From JBDTZF01 sp040005265 (GTDB lineage: Bacteria; Verrucomicrobiota; Verrucomicrobiia; Chthoniobacterales; UBA10450), in assembly GCA_040005265.1 (NCBI GenBank), contig JBDTZF010000084.1:1-11621 (forward strand): 11,621 nt of DNA, written 5' to 3'. This document shows, piece by piece, positions 1 through 7,274 of this stretch (positions within the stretch are counted from its first letter, which is position 1; each line of letters opens with the position of its first letter). A program made the translations under genes and the position numbers. Below the pieces are notes generated by a model. It was given only the letters and a program-made list of their open reading frames with translations. It did not search any database and was not told the origin of the DNA.

Positions 1-22
1 TTCATTGTTAGGCCACCCATGT

Positions 23-1021
23 TCATTTCTGGGCCATCTTCCGCAGGTGTCTCGTTAACGTGGCCCGCGAGATTCCAAGGAGCTTTGCTGTCCGGCGCTG
101 ATTGCGGTTTGTTTGCTCGTAAATGCGGGTGACATGCCGCTGCACTGCAGCGCCGAGAGACGGATCCTGACTGGTGGACTGGTGGTTTTGATTAACCGGC
201 GCCGCAGTCTCGGAGCGGTCATTGTTAGACGAAGTCTCAGGAAGGTCCGGAGGAAAAAGCACATGTTCCGGCAGGATCACCTGTCCGTCGCAGAAGAGCG
301 TCATGGTTCGAACCGTGTGACTTAGCTCACGCAAATTCCCAGGCCAATGATAATCCGTTAGTCTTTGCATGGCCTCGGGATGAATCGCGGTGATTTTCTT
401 TCCCTCGCCGGCGGCAGCGGCCTTGAGTTCAGCGGCGATGAGGGCGGGCAATTCCTCGAGCCGCTCGCGCAGCGGCGGAATGAGCAAGGTAAGGCCATTG
501 AGCCGGTGATAGAGATCTTCTCGAAATTTTCCGTGACGGACTCTTTCCCGCAGCGAGCAATTGGTGGCGCAAATAACCCGCGCTTCGCACTTAAGCAGCC
601 GGTCGGACCCCAGGCGTTCGAATTCGCCGTACTCCAGCGCCTTCAAGATTTTTACCTGAGCCAGCGGACTCATCTCGGCAATTTCGTCCAGGAAAAGAGT
701 CCCGCCGTGAGCGAGCTCGAACTTTCCTTTTACGGTCTGCTGCGCTCCGGTAAAGGCGCCCCGCTCGTGACCGAAAAGTTGGCTCTCGAGGAGGGTATCG
801 CTCATGGCCGAAGCGTTAAAGGCAATGAAAGACTTGTTGGCGCGCGCTGAAGAATTGTGGATGGCGTGAGCAAGGAGCGTCTTGCCGGTACCGGTTTCAC
901 CGAGGAGCACCACGGGCACAGCGGACCGCGCGGCCAGCGCCGCCAAACGCAGACAACGGGCCATCGCCTCATTGGTGGTGGTCAGGGTTTCGACCCTGAG
1001 ATTGGAAATTGCCGGTTGCAT
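23..1021 (-). CDS. Sigma-54-dependent activator lacking a sensory domain (AAA+ plus Fis-type HTH)
   Basis: A 332-residue bacterial enhancer-binding protein that would use ATP hydrolysis to open promoters bound by sigma-54 RNA polymerase. Seen: Walker A GETGTGKT (residues 41-48), an intact sigma-54 contact loop GAFTGA (88-93), Walker B GGTLFLDEI (106-114), sensor-I ATN (152-154), arginine-finger region around R168, sensor-II WPGNLREL (226-233), a polar linker (about 260-290), and a C-terminal Fis-like helix-turn-helix (about 307-329). The AAA+ domain starts almost at the N-terminus, so there is no receiver, GAF or PAS domain. This is the PspF-like layout, and its length is close to PspF's. The start is ATG, 12 bases after the HlyD-family gene stops, with no clear ribosome binding site. 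As last gene of the apparent export operon it may regulate that operon (inference). Its control would have to come from a partner protein, from expression level or from the exporter itself. The target promoters are unknown. Confidence 0.93.
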   Translation of the reverse strand: MQPAISNLRVETLTTTNEAMARCLRLAALAARSAVPVVLLGETGTGKTLLAHAIHNSSARANKSFIAFNASAMSDTLLESQLFGHERGAFTGAQQTVKGKFELAHGGTLFLDEIAEMSPLAQVKILKALEYGEFERLGSDRLLKCEARVICATNCSLRERVRHGKFREDLYHRLNGLTLLIPPLRERLEELPALIAAELKAAAAGEGKKITAIHPEAMQRLTDYHWPGNLRELSHTVRTMTLFCDGQVILPEHVLFPPDLPETSSNNDRSETAAPVNQNHQSTSQDPSLGAAVQRHVTRIYEQTNRNQRRTAKLLGISRATLTRHLRKMAQK

Positions 1022-1033
1022 GTGGCAGCGAAA

Positions 1034-2218
1034 CTATTCGCTCATGTTTTCGCGCAGTTGCCGTATAGGCTCGAAAGCATACTCAATAAGCGTGCGGCGG
1101 CCGACGACGATGCGAGCGTCGCCTCGCATCCCGACGGCCAAGGCGAGAGGCTTATGGCGTTCCTTCGGCCCGGGAGCATCGAGCGATGCCAATCCCACGA
1201 AGTGCGGCCCATCCGGCGAGGAAATCGCCGAAGGACTGATCCACTTGAGCTGGGCGTTGACCGCGCCGTAACGCTGGTAGGGAAACGCTTCAAAGAAAAG
1301 CCGGACACGTTGACTGGCTTTCAATTTCGGCAGCGCGGTCTCGCTTAAAATCATTCGGGCGCGAGGATCCGCTTTGACCGGCGCTAACTGACACAACTCC
1401 TGGCCGCTTTGAACAACGTTTCCAACCGTGCGCTGAGTCAATGAGATCACTACAGCGTCGTATGGGGCGCGAATCGACAACAGATTTTGATCCGAATTAA
1501 CCAGGTCCCCTTTGAGCGCAGAGACGCGGAACTTGAGCTTCTCCATTTCCGCGACCTCCTCACCGCGTTTTCGCGAGTACTCGATCTCCATGCGTTTTTT
1601 ATCGAGCTTCACCTGTTGCAGCGTTCGTTGAGCAACGCTCAAATCCTTTTCCGAGCCAGCCAGGTCGAGTCGTAGGCGAATGAGGTCGACCTGCGAAATG
1701 CCACCGGTCTCGGAAAGTTTTTCCATACGGTCGACTAATTCCTTACTGCTGGTGACATGCTTTTCCCGGAATTTCACTTCGCTTTCAGCCTGACTTATCT
1801 CAGCCAGTTTGAACTCAATTTGGGATTTATAGGCCGCATCGGCCTTGGCCAGGCTCTGCTCGTGCGTTCGCAGATCCTGGGCATAAGATCGCGAATCGGT
1901 GCTGAAACCGCGGATCTCATCAGAACGCAGGACGAAAAGGGCCTCGCCCTTTTTCACCTCCTGGCCTTCGACCACCCCGATTTTTGTGACAACAGCCAGG
2001 CGCGGCGACTGAATAGGATCGGCTCCATCTTTGGGAACGAGAATAAATGGCGCGTGAACTGTCTCGGGAAGGTGAATGGTAAAAGCGGCGAGCATTCCGG
2101 AAAAAAATAGCGCGATCAAAAGCCAGGCGATGAGTCGCATGACCTTGGGTGGCGGATCCTGCGGCAACATTTCGGACTCGGTTTCCTTTACGCCGCGCTG
2201 CTGTGTTTGTGCGCTCAT
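1034..2218 (-). CDS. HlyD-family membrane fusion (periplasmic adaptor) protein
   Basis: A 394-residue adaptor of type I secretion or peptide-export systems, which links an inner-membrane ABC exporter to the periplasm and outer membrane. Seen: a short cytoplasmic N-terminus, one transmembrane helix (about residues 27-48), a first lipoyl half-motif (about 72-98, with the VEGQEVKKGE turn), a long charged region suited to a coiled-coil hairpin (about 106-246), a second lipoyl half (about 247-280, IRAPYDAVV), a beta-barrel region, and a C-terminal tail with GRRTLIEYAFEPI that matches the HlyD ending. The start is ATG, 9 bases after the stop of the ABC exporter gene, so co-transcription is likely. 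No outer-membrane TolC-like partner is encoded in the window; it may be elsewhere. The assignment to the family is firm; the specific cargo is not known. Confidence 0.92.
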   Translation of the reverse strand: MSAQTQQRGVKETESEMLPQDPPPKVMRLIAWLLIALFFSGMLAAFTIHLPETVHAPFILVPKDGADPIQSPRLAVVTKIGVVEGQEVKKGEALFVLRSDEIRGFSTDSRSYAQDLRTHEQSLAKADAAYKSQIEFKLAEISQAESEVKFREKHVTSSKELVDRMEKLSETGGISQVDLIRLRLDLAGSEKDLSVAQRTLQQVKLDKKRMEIEYSRKRGEEVAEMEKLKFRVSALKGDLVNSDQNLLSIRAPYDAVVISLTQRTVGNVVQSGQELCQLAPVKADPRARMILSETALPKLKASQRVRLFFEAFPYQRYGAVNAQLKWISPSAISSPDGPHFVGLASLDAPGPKERHKPLALAVGMRGDARIVVGRRTLIEYAFEPIRQLRENMSE

Positions 2219-2227
2219 TTCGATTTG

Positions 2228-5200
2228 TCAGATTCCCAATTGCTGGCTGGAGAGATAGAAATAGAGTCCGCGTTGGGCCATCAGCTCATCGTGGCTTCCC
2301 ACTTCCGCGACACTGCCTTTTTCCAAAACCACGATGGCATGCGCTTCACGAATTGTACTGAGACGATGAGCGATCACGATGCTGGTGCGCCCGGACATTA
2401 GTTTCCCGAGATTATCCTGGATCGCGCGTTCCGATTCTGTGTCGAGCGCGCTGGTTGCTTCGTCGAAAATGAGCACCGGCGGATTGTTATAGATCGCGCG
2501 GGCGATCGCGACCCGCTGTTTTTGGCCGCCGGACAGAGTCAATCCCGATTCGCCGATCTTGGTTTCGTACCCGAGCGGCAAACGCATGATGAAATCATGG
2601 GCCGCGGCTGTCTGCGCAGCCGCTAGAACCCGATCGAGGTCCGGCTCGGCGTCGCCAAAGGAAATATTGCGCGCGATCGTGTCGTTAAAGATGTGGTTTT
2701 CCTGCAAAACCATCCCAATGAGGTGACGCACATCGCGATAATTCAGCGTCTTAAGATCGACATTATCGAAGAGAATCGACCCTTCAGTCGGTTCGAGCAG
2801 ACCTGCAATCAACTTGATTAGGGTTGTCTTGCCGCAGCCACTTCGTCCGACCAGTGCGATCATCCGTCCGGGCGCGATATCCAGCGTAATCCCCTTTAAG
2901 ATATCGGGCGATTCCGGCCCGCCATATTTGAACCCGACATTTCGCAGCTCGATGCGGCCTTCGAGGCTGTGCACTGGCGTGAGCCGCGCCCTGTCCCGTC
3001 CCTGCTCCGGTTCCTGCTCGAAGATATCGTTCAGTCGGTTAAGCAGAACGGAAGCGAACTGCAGGTTGTCCCAGACGCCGAGCGTTCGCATGATTCCTCC
3101 GTAAGCCATCGCGGTCAGCGAACTGAAGGCGACGAAACCGCCGATGCTCAGGTTCCCGTTGATGACCTGGTGTGCTCCTACCCAGAGGAAAATGGCAGTG
3201 GAAACCATCCCGATTGTTGTGAGCACGCTGTCGTAGGACATTACGATGAAACTGCTCCGAAAGATTTTCTGAGAGACGGCCAGGAATTCGTTAAGCATCG
3301 TGTCTCGGAAAACGGACTCGGCCGCGGCGGCCTTCACCGCCTCGATACCCTTGATCGCATCGATTTGGTGCGAGCTGTATTTTCCCTGCGCCTCCTCGAC
3401 TTCAGCAAACAACGGCCGAAGAACCTTGGTCGAAAAATACATTAACCCGGCGTAAAGCGGTGTGGTGGCGAGAAAGGCCAGCATCAGCGACGGGCTGTAA
3501 ATCATCATCAGAGTAAGCGCTCCGGCGAGCTGAACGAGAGCGAGCAAAGCACTGATACCGTTACCCACCGCGAATTGGCGCACCTGACGCGCACCGTCGA
3601 GGCGCCGCTGAATGTCACCCGTACGGCGACTGGTGAAATAAGTCATCGGTAACGACAGCAGCTGGCGGCTCAGGAAATCGAGAATCGCCGTGTCGAGCCG
3701 CACGGCCGCGAACGCGAGCAAATATTCCTGGGCCAATGCCGCTGCCTGGACAAAAAAGAGCGCGCCTAACATCCCGAGAAGAATGGTTTTGAGCAGGCCG
3801 ATATCTTTTTCGACAATCACCTTGTCGACGACCATTTCGGTAAAGATCGGGAAGAGCAGGCTGAGGAAACTCACGGCGATTGCCAGCAACAATACTTGCA
3901 GGAGAATGCGTCGGAACTTCGCGAAAAAGGGGATCAGCCACGCGAGAGATGTTTTTCCTTCCGGAGCCTTGTCGAATGCAGTGGTGTAATCAAACAGTGC
4001 CGCGTAACCCGACCAGCCTTGTTCGAAATCTTTCCGTGGAATTTTTCGCAACCCCTGGGCCGGATCCGCCACGCGCACGAATTTTTCATCGACGTCGTAC
4101 ATGACCATCCAGTGATTGCCTTCCCAATGAATGATGGACGGCAACGGCATGTGCGGGAGATTGCGCAAAGAAACCTTGAGCGCCCGTGCGGCCAGGCCCA
4201 GCTCGGTCGCAGCCCGGCAAAGCGCCTTGAGACTCGTTCCGTCAGTTGCGGTGTGACAGAGCTGGCGAATGTGAGCCAGACTCACCTTGCGGCCGAAATG
4301 GCGACAGATCATTCCGAGACTCGCCGCGCCGCAGTCCATCTCGTCGATCTGCGTAATGTGTTCGAACTTTCGAATCGCCTTTTTCCGCTTCCGGAAAAGT
4401 CCCGTTTCGTCCGCGAATGGTTCCGTGCCGTCTTCGCTCGGAGCCGCAGCCTCGCCGTCGAGCGCGACTTTGTTCACAGTGGCCGATTCAGCGGGCAAAT
4501 TCTCGACAGTGAAATCGAGCGGGATTCGCGCTTCGGTCTTGGCTTGATATTGGGCCAGCCGCTCTTCCAGCAGTTTTTGAAACTCGGGGAAACGGCGTTT
4601 CAAGTCGTGCACCGCATTCGGTTCGAGCGCCAACAGTCGACAACTGGTGAAAGCTTCGACCGACGCGGCCCGAGGCGAGCCATTTAGGATCGACAATTCT
4701 CCAAAGAAATCTCCATCGCGATAGAACGCCAGATTGCGTTCGCGTCCGTTGTTGGAAAGAAAAGCGCGGGCCCTGCCTTTCTCGAGGATGAACATCGGGC
4801 CGGCGGGATCGCCCGCGCGAATGATCAGGCCGCCCTTTTCACACACCATCGGCGTCATTTGCTCCATCATGCTGCGCAAAGCAGCGGTGGGGAGCCGTCC
4901 AAAATTGCTAAACTCATAGAGAAACCCTTGAAGCGAACGCTGCCGGCCCATCATTTCGATGTGATGCTTCAGCTCCGGAACTTCCTCGACCAGCCGTAAA
5001 AAATCGTCGCGGTCCAGCCTCACTACATCAACTGCAGTGCTGCAGCGGACGCTGGCCGATCGAGTACCGCCCTCGGCCAGGGCCGCCTCCCCGAAACTGT
5101 CGCCGGGTTTAAGCGCGCCCAGCGGGATTTCTTCGCCGCCTTGCGCGGTTTTGATCGCTCGCGCCCGTCCCGACATCAGTACATAAAAGGAGTCCGCCTG

Positions 5201-5338
5201 CTCCCCTTCTCTTACGATGATCTCGCCGAACTCGTAATGCTCCTCCTGCATTAACGGCACAATTTTCTCGAAAATCTCGTCGGGCAGCAGCTTGAAAAGC
5301 GAGGAGCGTCGAAGGAGGGCGTCGTCGTGGGTTTTCAT
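2228..5338 (-). CDS. Peptidase-containing ABC exporter with two N-terminal cyclic-nucleotide-binding domains
   Basis: A 1036-residue exporter of the C39-peptidase ABC class, which cut leader peptides, usually after a double glycine, and export the product. Seen, in order: cyclic-nucleotide-binding domain 1 (about 10-125; cassette FGEAALAEGGTRSASV at 82-97), domain 2 (about 145-260; FGELSILNGSPRAASV at 212-227), a linker, the C39 peptidase (about 325-455; Gln330, Cys336 in DCGAA, His409 in NHW, Asp425 in ADPA, all present), the membrane domain (about 465-760), and the ATPase (Walker A GRSGCGKTT 831-839, Q-loop Gln879, LSGGQ 935-939, Walker B ending Asp959-Glu960, H-loop His991). Both nucleotide-binding cassettes keep the Glu and Arg expected for ligand contact. 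The ATG at 5338 was chosen because it forms an ATGA overlap with the upstream gene's stop; an in-frame start at 5365 would add nine residues. HetC-like cyanobacterial exporters share this general plan (family knowledge). The substrate is unknown. Confidence 0.94.
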   Translation of the reverse strand: MKTHDDALLRRSSLFKLLPDEIFEKIVPLMQEEHYEFGEIIVREGEQADSFYVLMSGRARAIKTAQGGEEIPLGALKPGDSFGEAALAEGGTRSASVRCSTAVDVVRLDRDDFLRLVEEVPELKHHIEMMGRQRSLQGFLYEFSNFGRLPTAALRSMMEQMTPMVCEKGGLIIRAGDPAGPMFILEKGRARAFLSNNGRERNLAFYRDGDFFGELSILNGSPRAASVEAFTSCRLLALEPNAVHDLKRRFPEFQKLLEERLAQYQAKTEARIPLDFTVENLPAESATVNKVALDGEAAAPSEDGTEPFADETGLFRKRKKAIRKFEHITQIDEMDCGAASLGMICRHFGRKVSLAHIRQLCHTATDGTSLKALCRAATELGLAARALKVSLRNLPHMPLPSIIHWEGNHWMVMYDVDEKFVRVADPAQGLRKIPRKDFEQGWSGYAALFDYTTAFDKAPEGKTSLAWLIPFFAKFRRILLQVLLLAIAVSFLSLLFPIFTEMVVDKVIVEKDIGLLKTILLGMLGALFFVQAAALAQEYLLAFAAVRLDTAILDFLSRQLLSLPMTYFTSRRTGDIQRRLDGARQVRQFAVGNGISALLALVQLAGALTLMMIYSPSLMLAFLATTPLYAGLMYFSTKVLRPLFAEVEEAQGKYSSHQIDAIKGIEAVKAAAAESVFRDTMLNEFLAVSQKIFRSSFIVMSYDSVLTTIGMVSTAIFLWVGAHQVINGNLSIGGFVAFSSLTAMAYGGIMRTLGVWDNLQFASVLLNRLNDIFEQEPEQGRDRARLTPVHSLEGRIELRNVGFKYGGPESPDILKGITLDIAPGRMIALVGRSGCGKTTLIKLIAGLLEPTEGSILFDNVDLKTLNYRDVRHLIGMVLQENHIFNDTIARNISFGDAEPDLDRVLAAAQTAAAHDFIMRLPLGYETKIGESGLTLSGGQKQRVAIARAIYNNPPVLIFDEATSALDTESERAIQDNLGKLMSGRTSIVIAHRLSTIREAHAIVVLEKGSVAEVGSHDELMAQRGLYFYLSSQQLGI

Positions 5339-6426
5339 TGCGTGTAATTGAGCGGGCCTTGCCATTGGATGTGATTCGCCACGAGCTGCGAAAAATGCCG
5401 CTCGATGATGGAGCGGTCGATGATCTCCTTAAGCGCCGGATCCTCTGCGTTCGGTTCGACTTTGCTGATGATGCGGCACAAATGAAAGCCGTCCCCGCGC
5501 TCGATCGGCTCCAGAACTTTTCCCGGTGAAACGCTGAGAAATTTTTGCTGCAGATCGACCTCGATGTCTTGGAGCAACAGTGACACCCGGCGAAACGGAT
5601 AGCGCCCTTCCTTCGCCACTTCTTCCATCGAGAGGCCATCCTCGGTTACGCAAAGCGATGCTTCGCGCGCCGCGTCGCTTGATTCCAATTCAATCAATTC
5701 CACTTCGAATTGCGTCAACGGCAATCGCAGCGTTGCCGCCTCGCTTCGGCGCGCCTGGGCCGTAAGCAGTTGTTCGCGCTTGAGGCGCGCGGCCACTTCC
5801 ATTCGCAGTATTTGATTCAACCACGCGCGATCGCGTCCCAGCCCGGCGAGCCACTCCTCCAATCGGCCTTGATCGATGCCGAGCCGCTCCAGAAAAATCT
5901 TTTCCTGGTCGGCCAGCAAACCTGCATCGACCTCTTCATCTTTCGTGGCAGTATTCGCGGCCACCCGCCAACTGAGCCGCGATGACATCCTGTCGAACTC
6001 GCCGGAAAGCATCAGGTCCGTTCTGAGCAGCTCACGCAATTCCTCCGAAGCCGAAACATAATCGATCGCTTCGGGCTCCACTTCTTCTTTCCAATTCTGC
6101 CCCCAATAGCGGCGGGCGAAATAGCTGCCGAAATCTTCCAGGTTGAAGCCGCGGACTTCCAGCCAGTGCTCCGTTTCCTCTGCAGTGATCAGGTCATGAT
6201 CGTATCGAAAAGCCTCAGCCGCCTCGTCCAATGCTCCCTCTTTAATCTCCGCTTCATCTGCCGCGTTCTCGCAGTCAATGCTTCGCAACAGGTCGCGCCA
6301 GATCGGCTCGAGCTCGCCGCGCGTTAAAGCGGCGTCGATCACGTCCTTCTCGGTATAGAAAACACCCCCGCACGCAAACACGGCCGCGCGTTCCCTTACC
6401 TCAGGCTGACTCTCTGACTCCGACAC
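5335..6426 (-). CDS. PpiC/SurA-like protein, probable cytoplasmic peptide chaperone or maturation factor
   Basis: A 363-residue, strongly acidic protein that opens the export operon. The N-terminal part (about 14-110) looks like a SurA_N-type helical chaperone region: the segment AAVFACGGVFYTEKDV lines up with the usual 'VATVNGEPITxxDL' opening of that fold. A second helical segment follows (about 165-225), then a C-terminal stretch (about 240-325) resembling a parvulin rotamase, with SVSPGKVLEPIERGDGFHLC matching the pattern of late parvulin strands. Unlike SurA or PpiD it has no signal peptide or membrane helix, so it should act in the cytoplasm. That would fit the group annotated as PpiC-related putative peptide-maturation proteins near peptide exporters (recalled, not searched). 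Rotamase activity is uncertain because the domain is divergent. The start is GTG with a weak ribosome binding site; its stop overlaps the exporter start as ATGA, indicating translational coupling. Confidence 0.75.
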   Translation of the reverse strand: MSESESQPEVRERAAVFACGGVFYTEKDVIDAALTRGELEPIWRDLLRSIDCENAADEAEIKEGALDEAAEAFRYDHDLITAEETEHWLEVRGFNLEDFGSYFARRYWGQNWKEEVEPEAIDYVSASEELRELLRTDLMLSGEFDRMSSRLSWRVAANTATKDEEVDAGLLADQEKIFLERLGIDQGRLEEWLAGLGRDRAWLNQILRMEVAARLKREQLLTAQARRSEAATLRLPLTQFEVELIELESSDAAREASLCVTEDGLSMEEVAKEGRYPFRRVSLLLQDIEVDLQQKFLSVSPGKVLEPIERGDGFHLCRIISKVEPNAEDPALKEIIDRSIIERHFSQLVANHIQWQGPLNYTQ

Positions 6427-6503
6427 GAGCTTTTGGTCTTATCCCAAGAGGCCGTGAAAAGTCTAGCAAAAATGCGCCGACTGGCCTTGTTTCGATACAC
6501 TTC

Positions 6504-6518
6504 CCCCGTGAAACGGGG
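6504..6518. repeat. Short perfect inverted repeat (6-bp stem, GAA loop)
   Basis: CCCCGT (6504-6509) and ACGGGG (6513-6518) are exact reverse complements around the loop GAA. No T-run follows on either strand, so it is not a canonical intrinsic terminator. Its right arm shares GGGG (6515-6518) with the larger inverted repeat, so in RNA the two structures could not form together. Confidence 0.6.
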
Positions 6519-6575
6519 TGTAGAGGCGGCTGCCTCGGCGGGCGATCGCGTTGCAACCGGGGCGGTCTAAACCCC
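6515..6575. repeat. Imperfect inverted repeat containing the shared intergenic repeat core (copy 1)
   Basis: The ends GGGGTGTAGA (6515-6524) and TCTAAACCCC (6566-6575) pair with nine of ten matches, enclosing a GC-rich 41-base interior that includes GCGATCGC (6542-6549). The segment starting at 6517, GGTGTAGAGGCGGC, is identical to the one at 7275. This suggests a dispersed REP- or MITE-like palindromic element, which is inference from only two copies. Confidence 0.5.
6540..6555 (+). promoter_or_regulatory. Partial sigma-54-type promoter match upstream of the M15 gene
   Basis: GGGCGATCGCGTTGCA has GG at 6541-6542 and GC at 6553-6554, which is the strict sigma-54 spacing of 10 bases between the dinucleotides. 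The -12 element TTGCA is perfect, but the -24 element keeps only GGC of TGGCACG. It lies 86 bases upstream of the chosen M15 start. The nearby sigma-54 activator gene makes it worth noting, but a chance match in a GC-rich repeat is quite possible. Confidence 0.2.
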
Positions 6576-6641
6576 ACCTGCCGCCTGGCTAATTTGTCCT
6601 TTAATTGGAGACCGGTTTTCGCTAGCTGTGAGCCAATAACC

Positions 6642-7253
6642 ATGAATCTTCCGGATACCATTCGCGCCGTGCAGAAAGCCGTCGGCGTCGATGTCGATGG
6701 GAACCCCGGGCCGGAAACATGGAATGCAATTTACAATCGCCTTTATCCGAACGCCGATCCTCCCGCGCCTGCGCCTTTAAAGGCGGGCGACAAGGTTGAC
6801 GCTCGTAGTGAAGGCGTGATTGCCACGTTGTTGCCGCCGGTCCAGCCTTACGCAAGAGCGCTAGTCACAAAGGCCGCCGAAGCCGGTATCACCATCAAGG
6901 TCATTAGCGGGCTTAGAACTTACCAGGAACAAAACGATCTCTATGCCCAGGGGCGCACCAAACCCGGCCCGGTCGTAACCAAAGCGCGCGGCGGCTACTC
7001 TAATCACAATTTCGGAATCGCCTTCGACATTGGCGTGTTTGAGGGCACGAAATATCTCGACGAATCGCCCAATTACAAGGCGGTGGGGGCCATCGGGCTG
7101 GACTTGGGCCTTGATTGGGGCGGCAACTGGAAAACGATCGTCGACGAGCCGCATTTTCAACTTCGACCCAACTGGGCGGCAGACGAAACTGAAAGCGATA
7201 TGCTCGCCGAATTGCGCTCACGCAAAGACTCCGGCAAAGACGCCTACGCCTGA
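6642..7253 (+). CDS. M15-family peptidoglycan peptidase with N-terminal peptidoglycan-binding-like segment
   Basis: A 203-residue zinc peptidase of the D-Ala-D-Ala carboxypeptidase / L-Ala-D-Glu endopeptidase type, cutting cell-wall stem peptides. Seen: residues 5-35 resemble part of a peptidoglycan-binding domain (IRAVQ...DVDGNPGPETWNAI), a Pro/Ala-rich linker (about 38-50), then the M15 core: SGLRTYQEQNDLYAQG (89-104), the zinc motif S-x-H-x-x-G-x-A-x-D (Ser120, His122, Gly125, Ala127, Asp129), and the later ligand region DEPHFQL with His171. There is no signal peptide, as in phage endolysins, so it would need a holin or another export route, or act after lysis. ATG 6642 was preferred over an in-frame TTG at 6594 because homology begins right after it; GTGAG about 9 bases upstream is a weak ribosome binding site. 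No phage genes surround it. The gene is flanked by two copies of a short repeat core. Confidence 0.88.
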   Translation: MNLPDTIRAVQKAVGVDVDGNPGPETWNAIYNRLYPNADPPAPAPLKAGDKVDARSEGVIATLLPPVQPYARALVTKAAEAGITIKVISGLRTYQEQNDLYAQGRTKPGPVVTKARGGYSNHNFGIAFDIGVFEGTKYLDESPNYKAVGAIGLDLGLDWGGNWKTIVDEPHFQLRPNWAADETESDMLAELRSRKDSGKDAYA

Positions 7254-7274
7254 GGCGAGAGAATCTTACCAAAT

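Larger units (their letters stand above)
6427..6641. other. Divergent intergenic region between export operon and M15 peptidase gene
   Basis: These 215 bases separate two divergently transcribed genes and must hold promoters for both. No confident sigma-70 promoter is visible on either strand. The region contains the inverted repeats described separately (6504-6518 and 6515-6575), a repeat core shared with 7275-7288, and a partial sigma-54-like site on the plus strand at 6540-6555. A 32-codon open frame on the plus strand (6472-6570) is not convincing as a gene. Confidence 0.6.

Noticed and set aside
3896..4687. A long plus-strand open frame (263 codons) opposite the exporter gene, with similar long frames at 365-850 and 857-1348.
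   Set aside because: They are antisense to genes with complete family motifs, have compositionally odd translations with no recognisable domain, and are typical of GC-rich coding DNA.
6358..6378. A Gly-Gly at residues 20-21 of the PpiC-like protein, considered as a C39 leader cleavage site that would make it the exporter's own cargo.
   Set aside because: The segment lines up with the opening strand of the SurA_N fold, and the residues at leader positions -4, -7 and -12 are weak (Ala, Ala, Val) with no Glu-Leu pair.
6466..6479. A minus-strand GG/GC pair resembling a sigma-54 promoter just upstream of the export operon.
   Set aside because: The spacing between GG and GC is 9 rather than 10 bases, which sigma-54 promoters rarely tolerate, and the -24 box is poor.
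6542..6549. GCGATCGC octamer (also at 2502-2509), as in the cyanobacterial HIP1 repeat.
   Set aside because: Two occurrences, one inside the ATPase coding region, are not an excess that would point to HIP1.
6472..6570. A 32-codon plus-strand open frame (starts MRRLALFRYT) upstream of the M15 gene, considered as a possible exporter cargo peptide.
   Set aside because: It has no ribosome binding site and no leader motif, it lies mostly inside the inverted repeats, and an open frame this short is expected by chance in GC-rich DNA.
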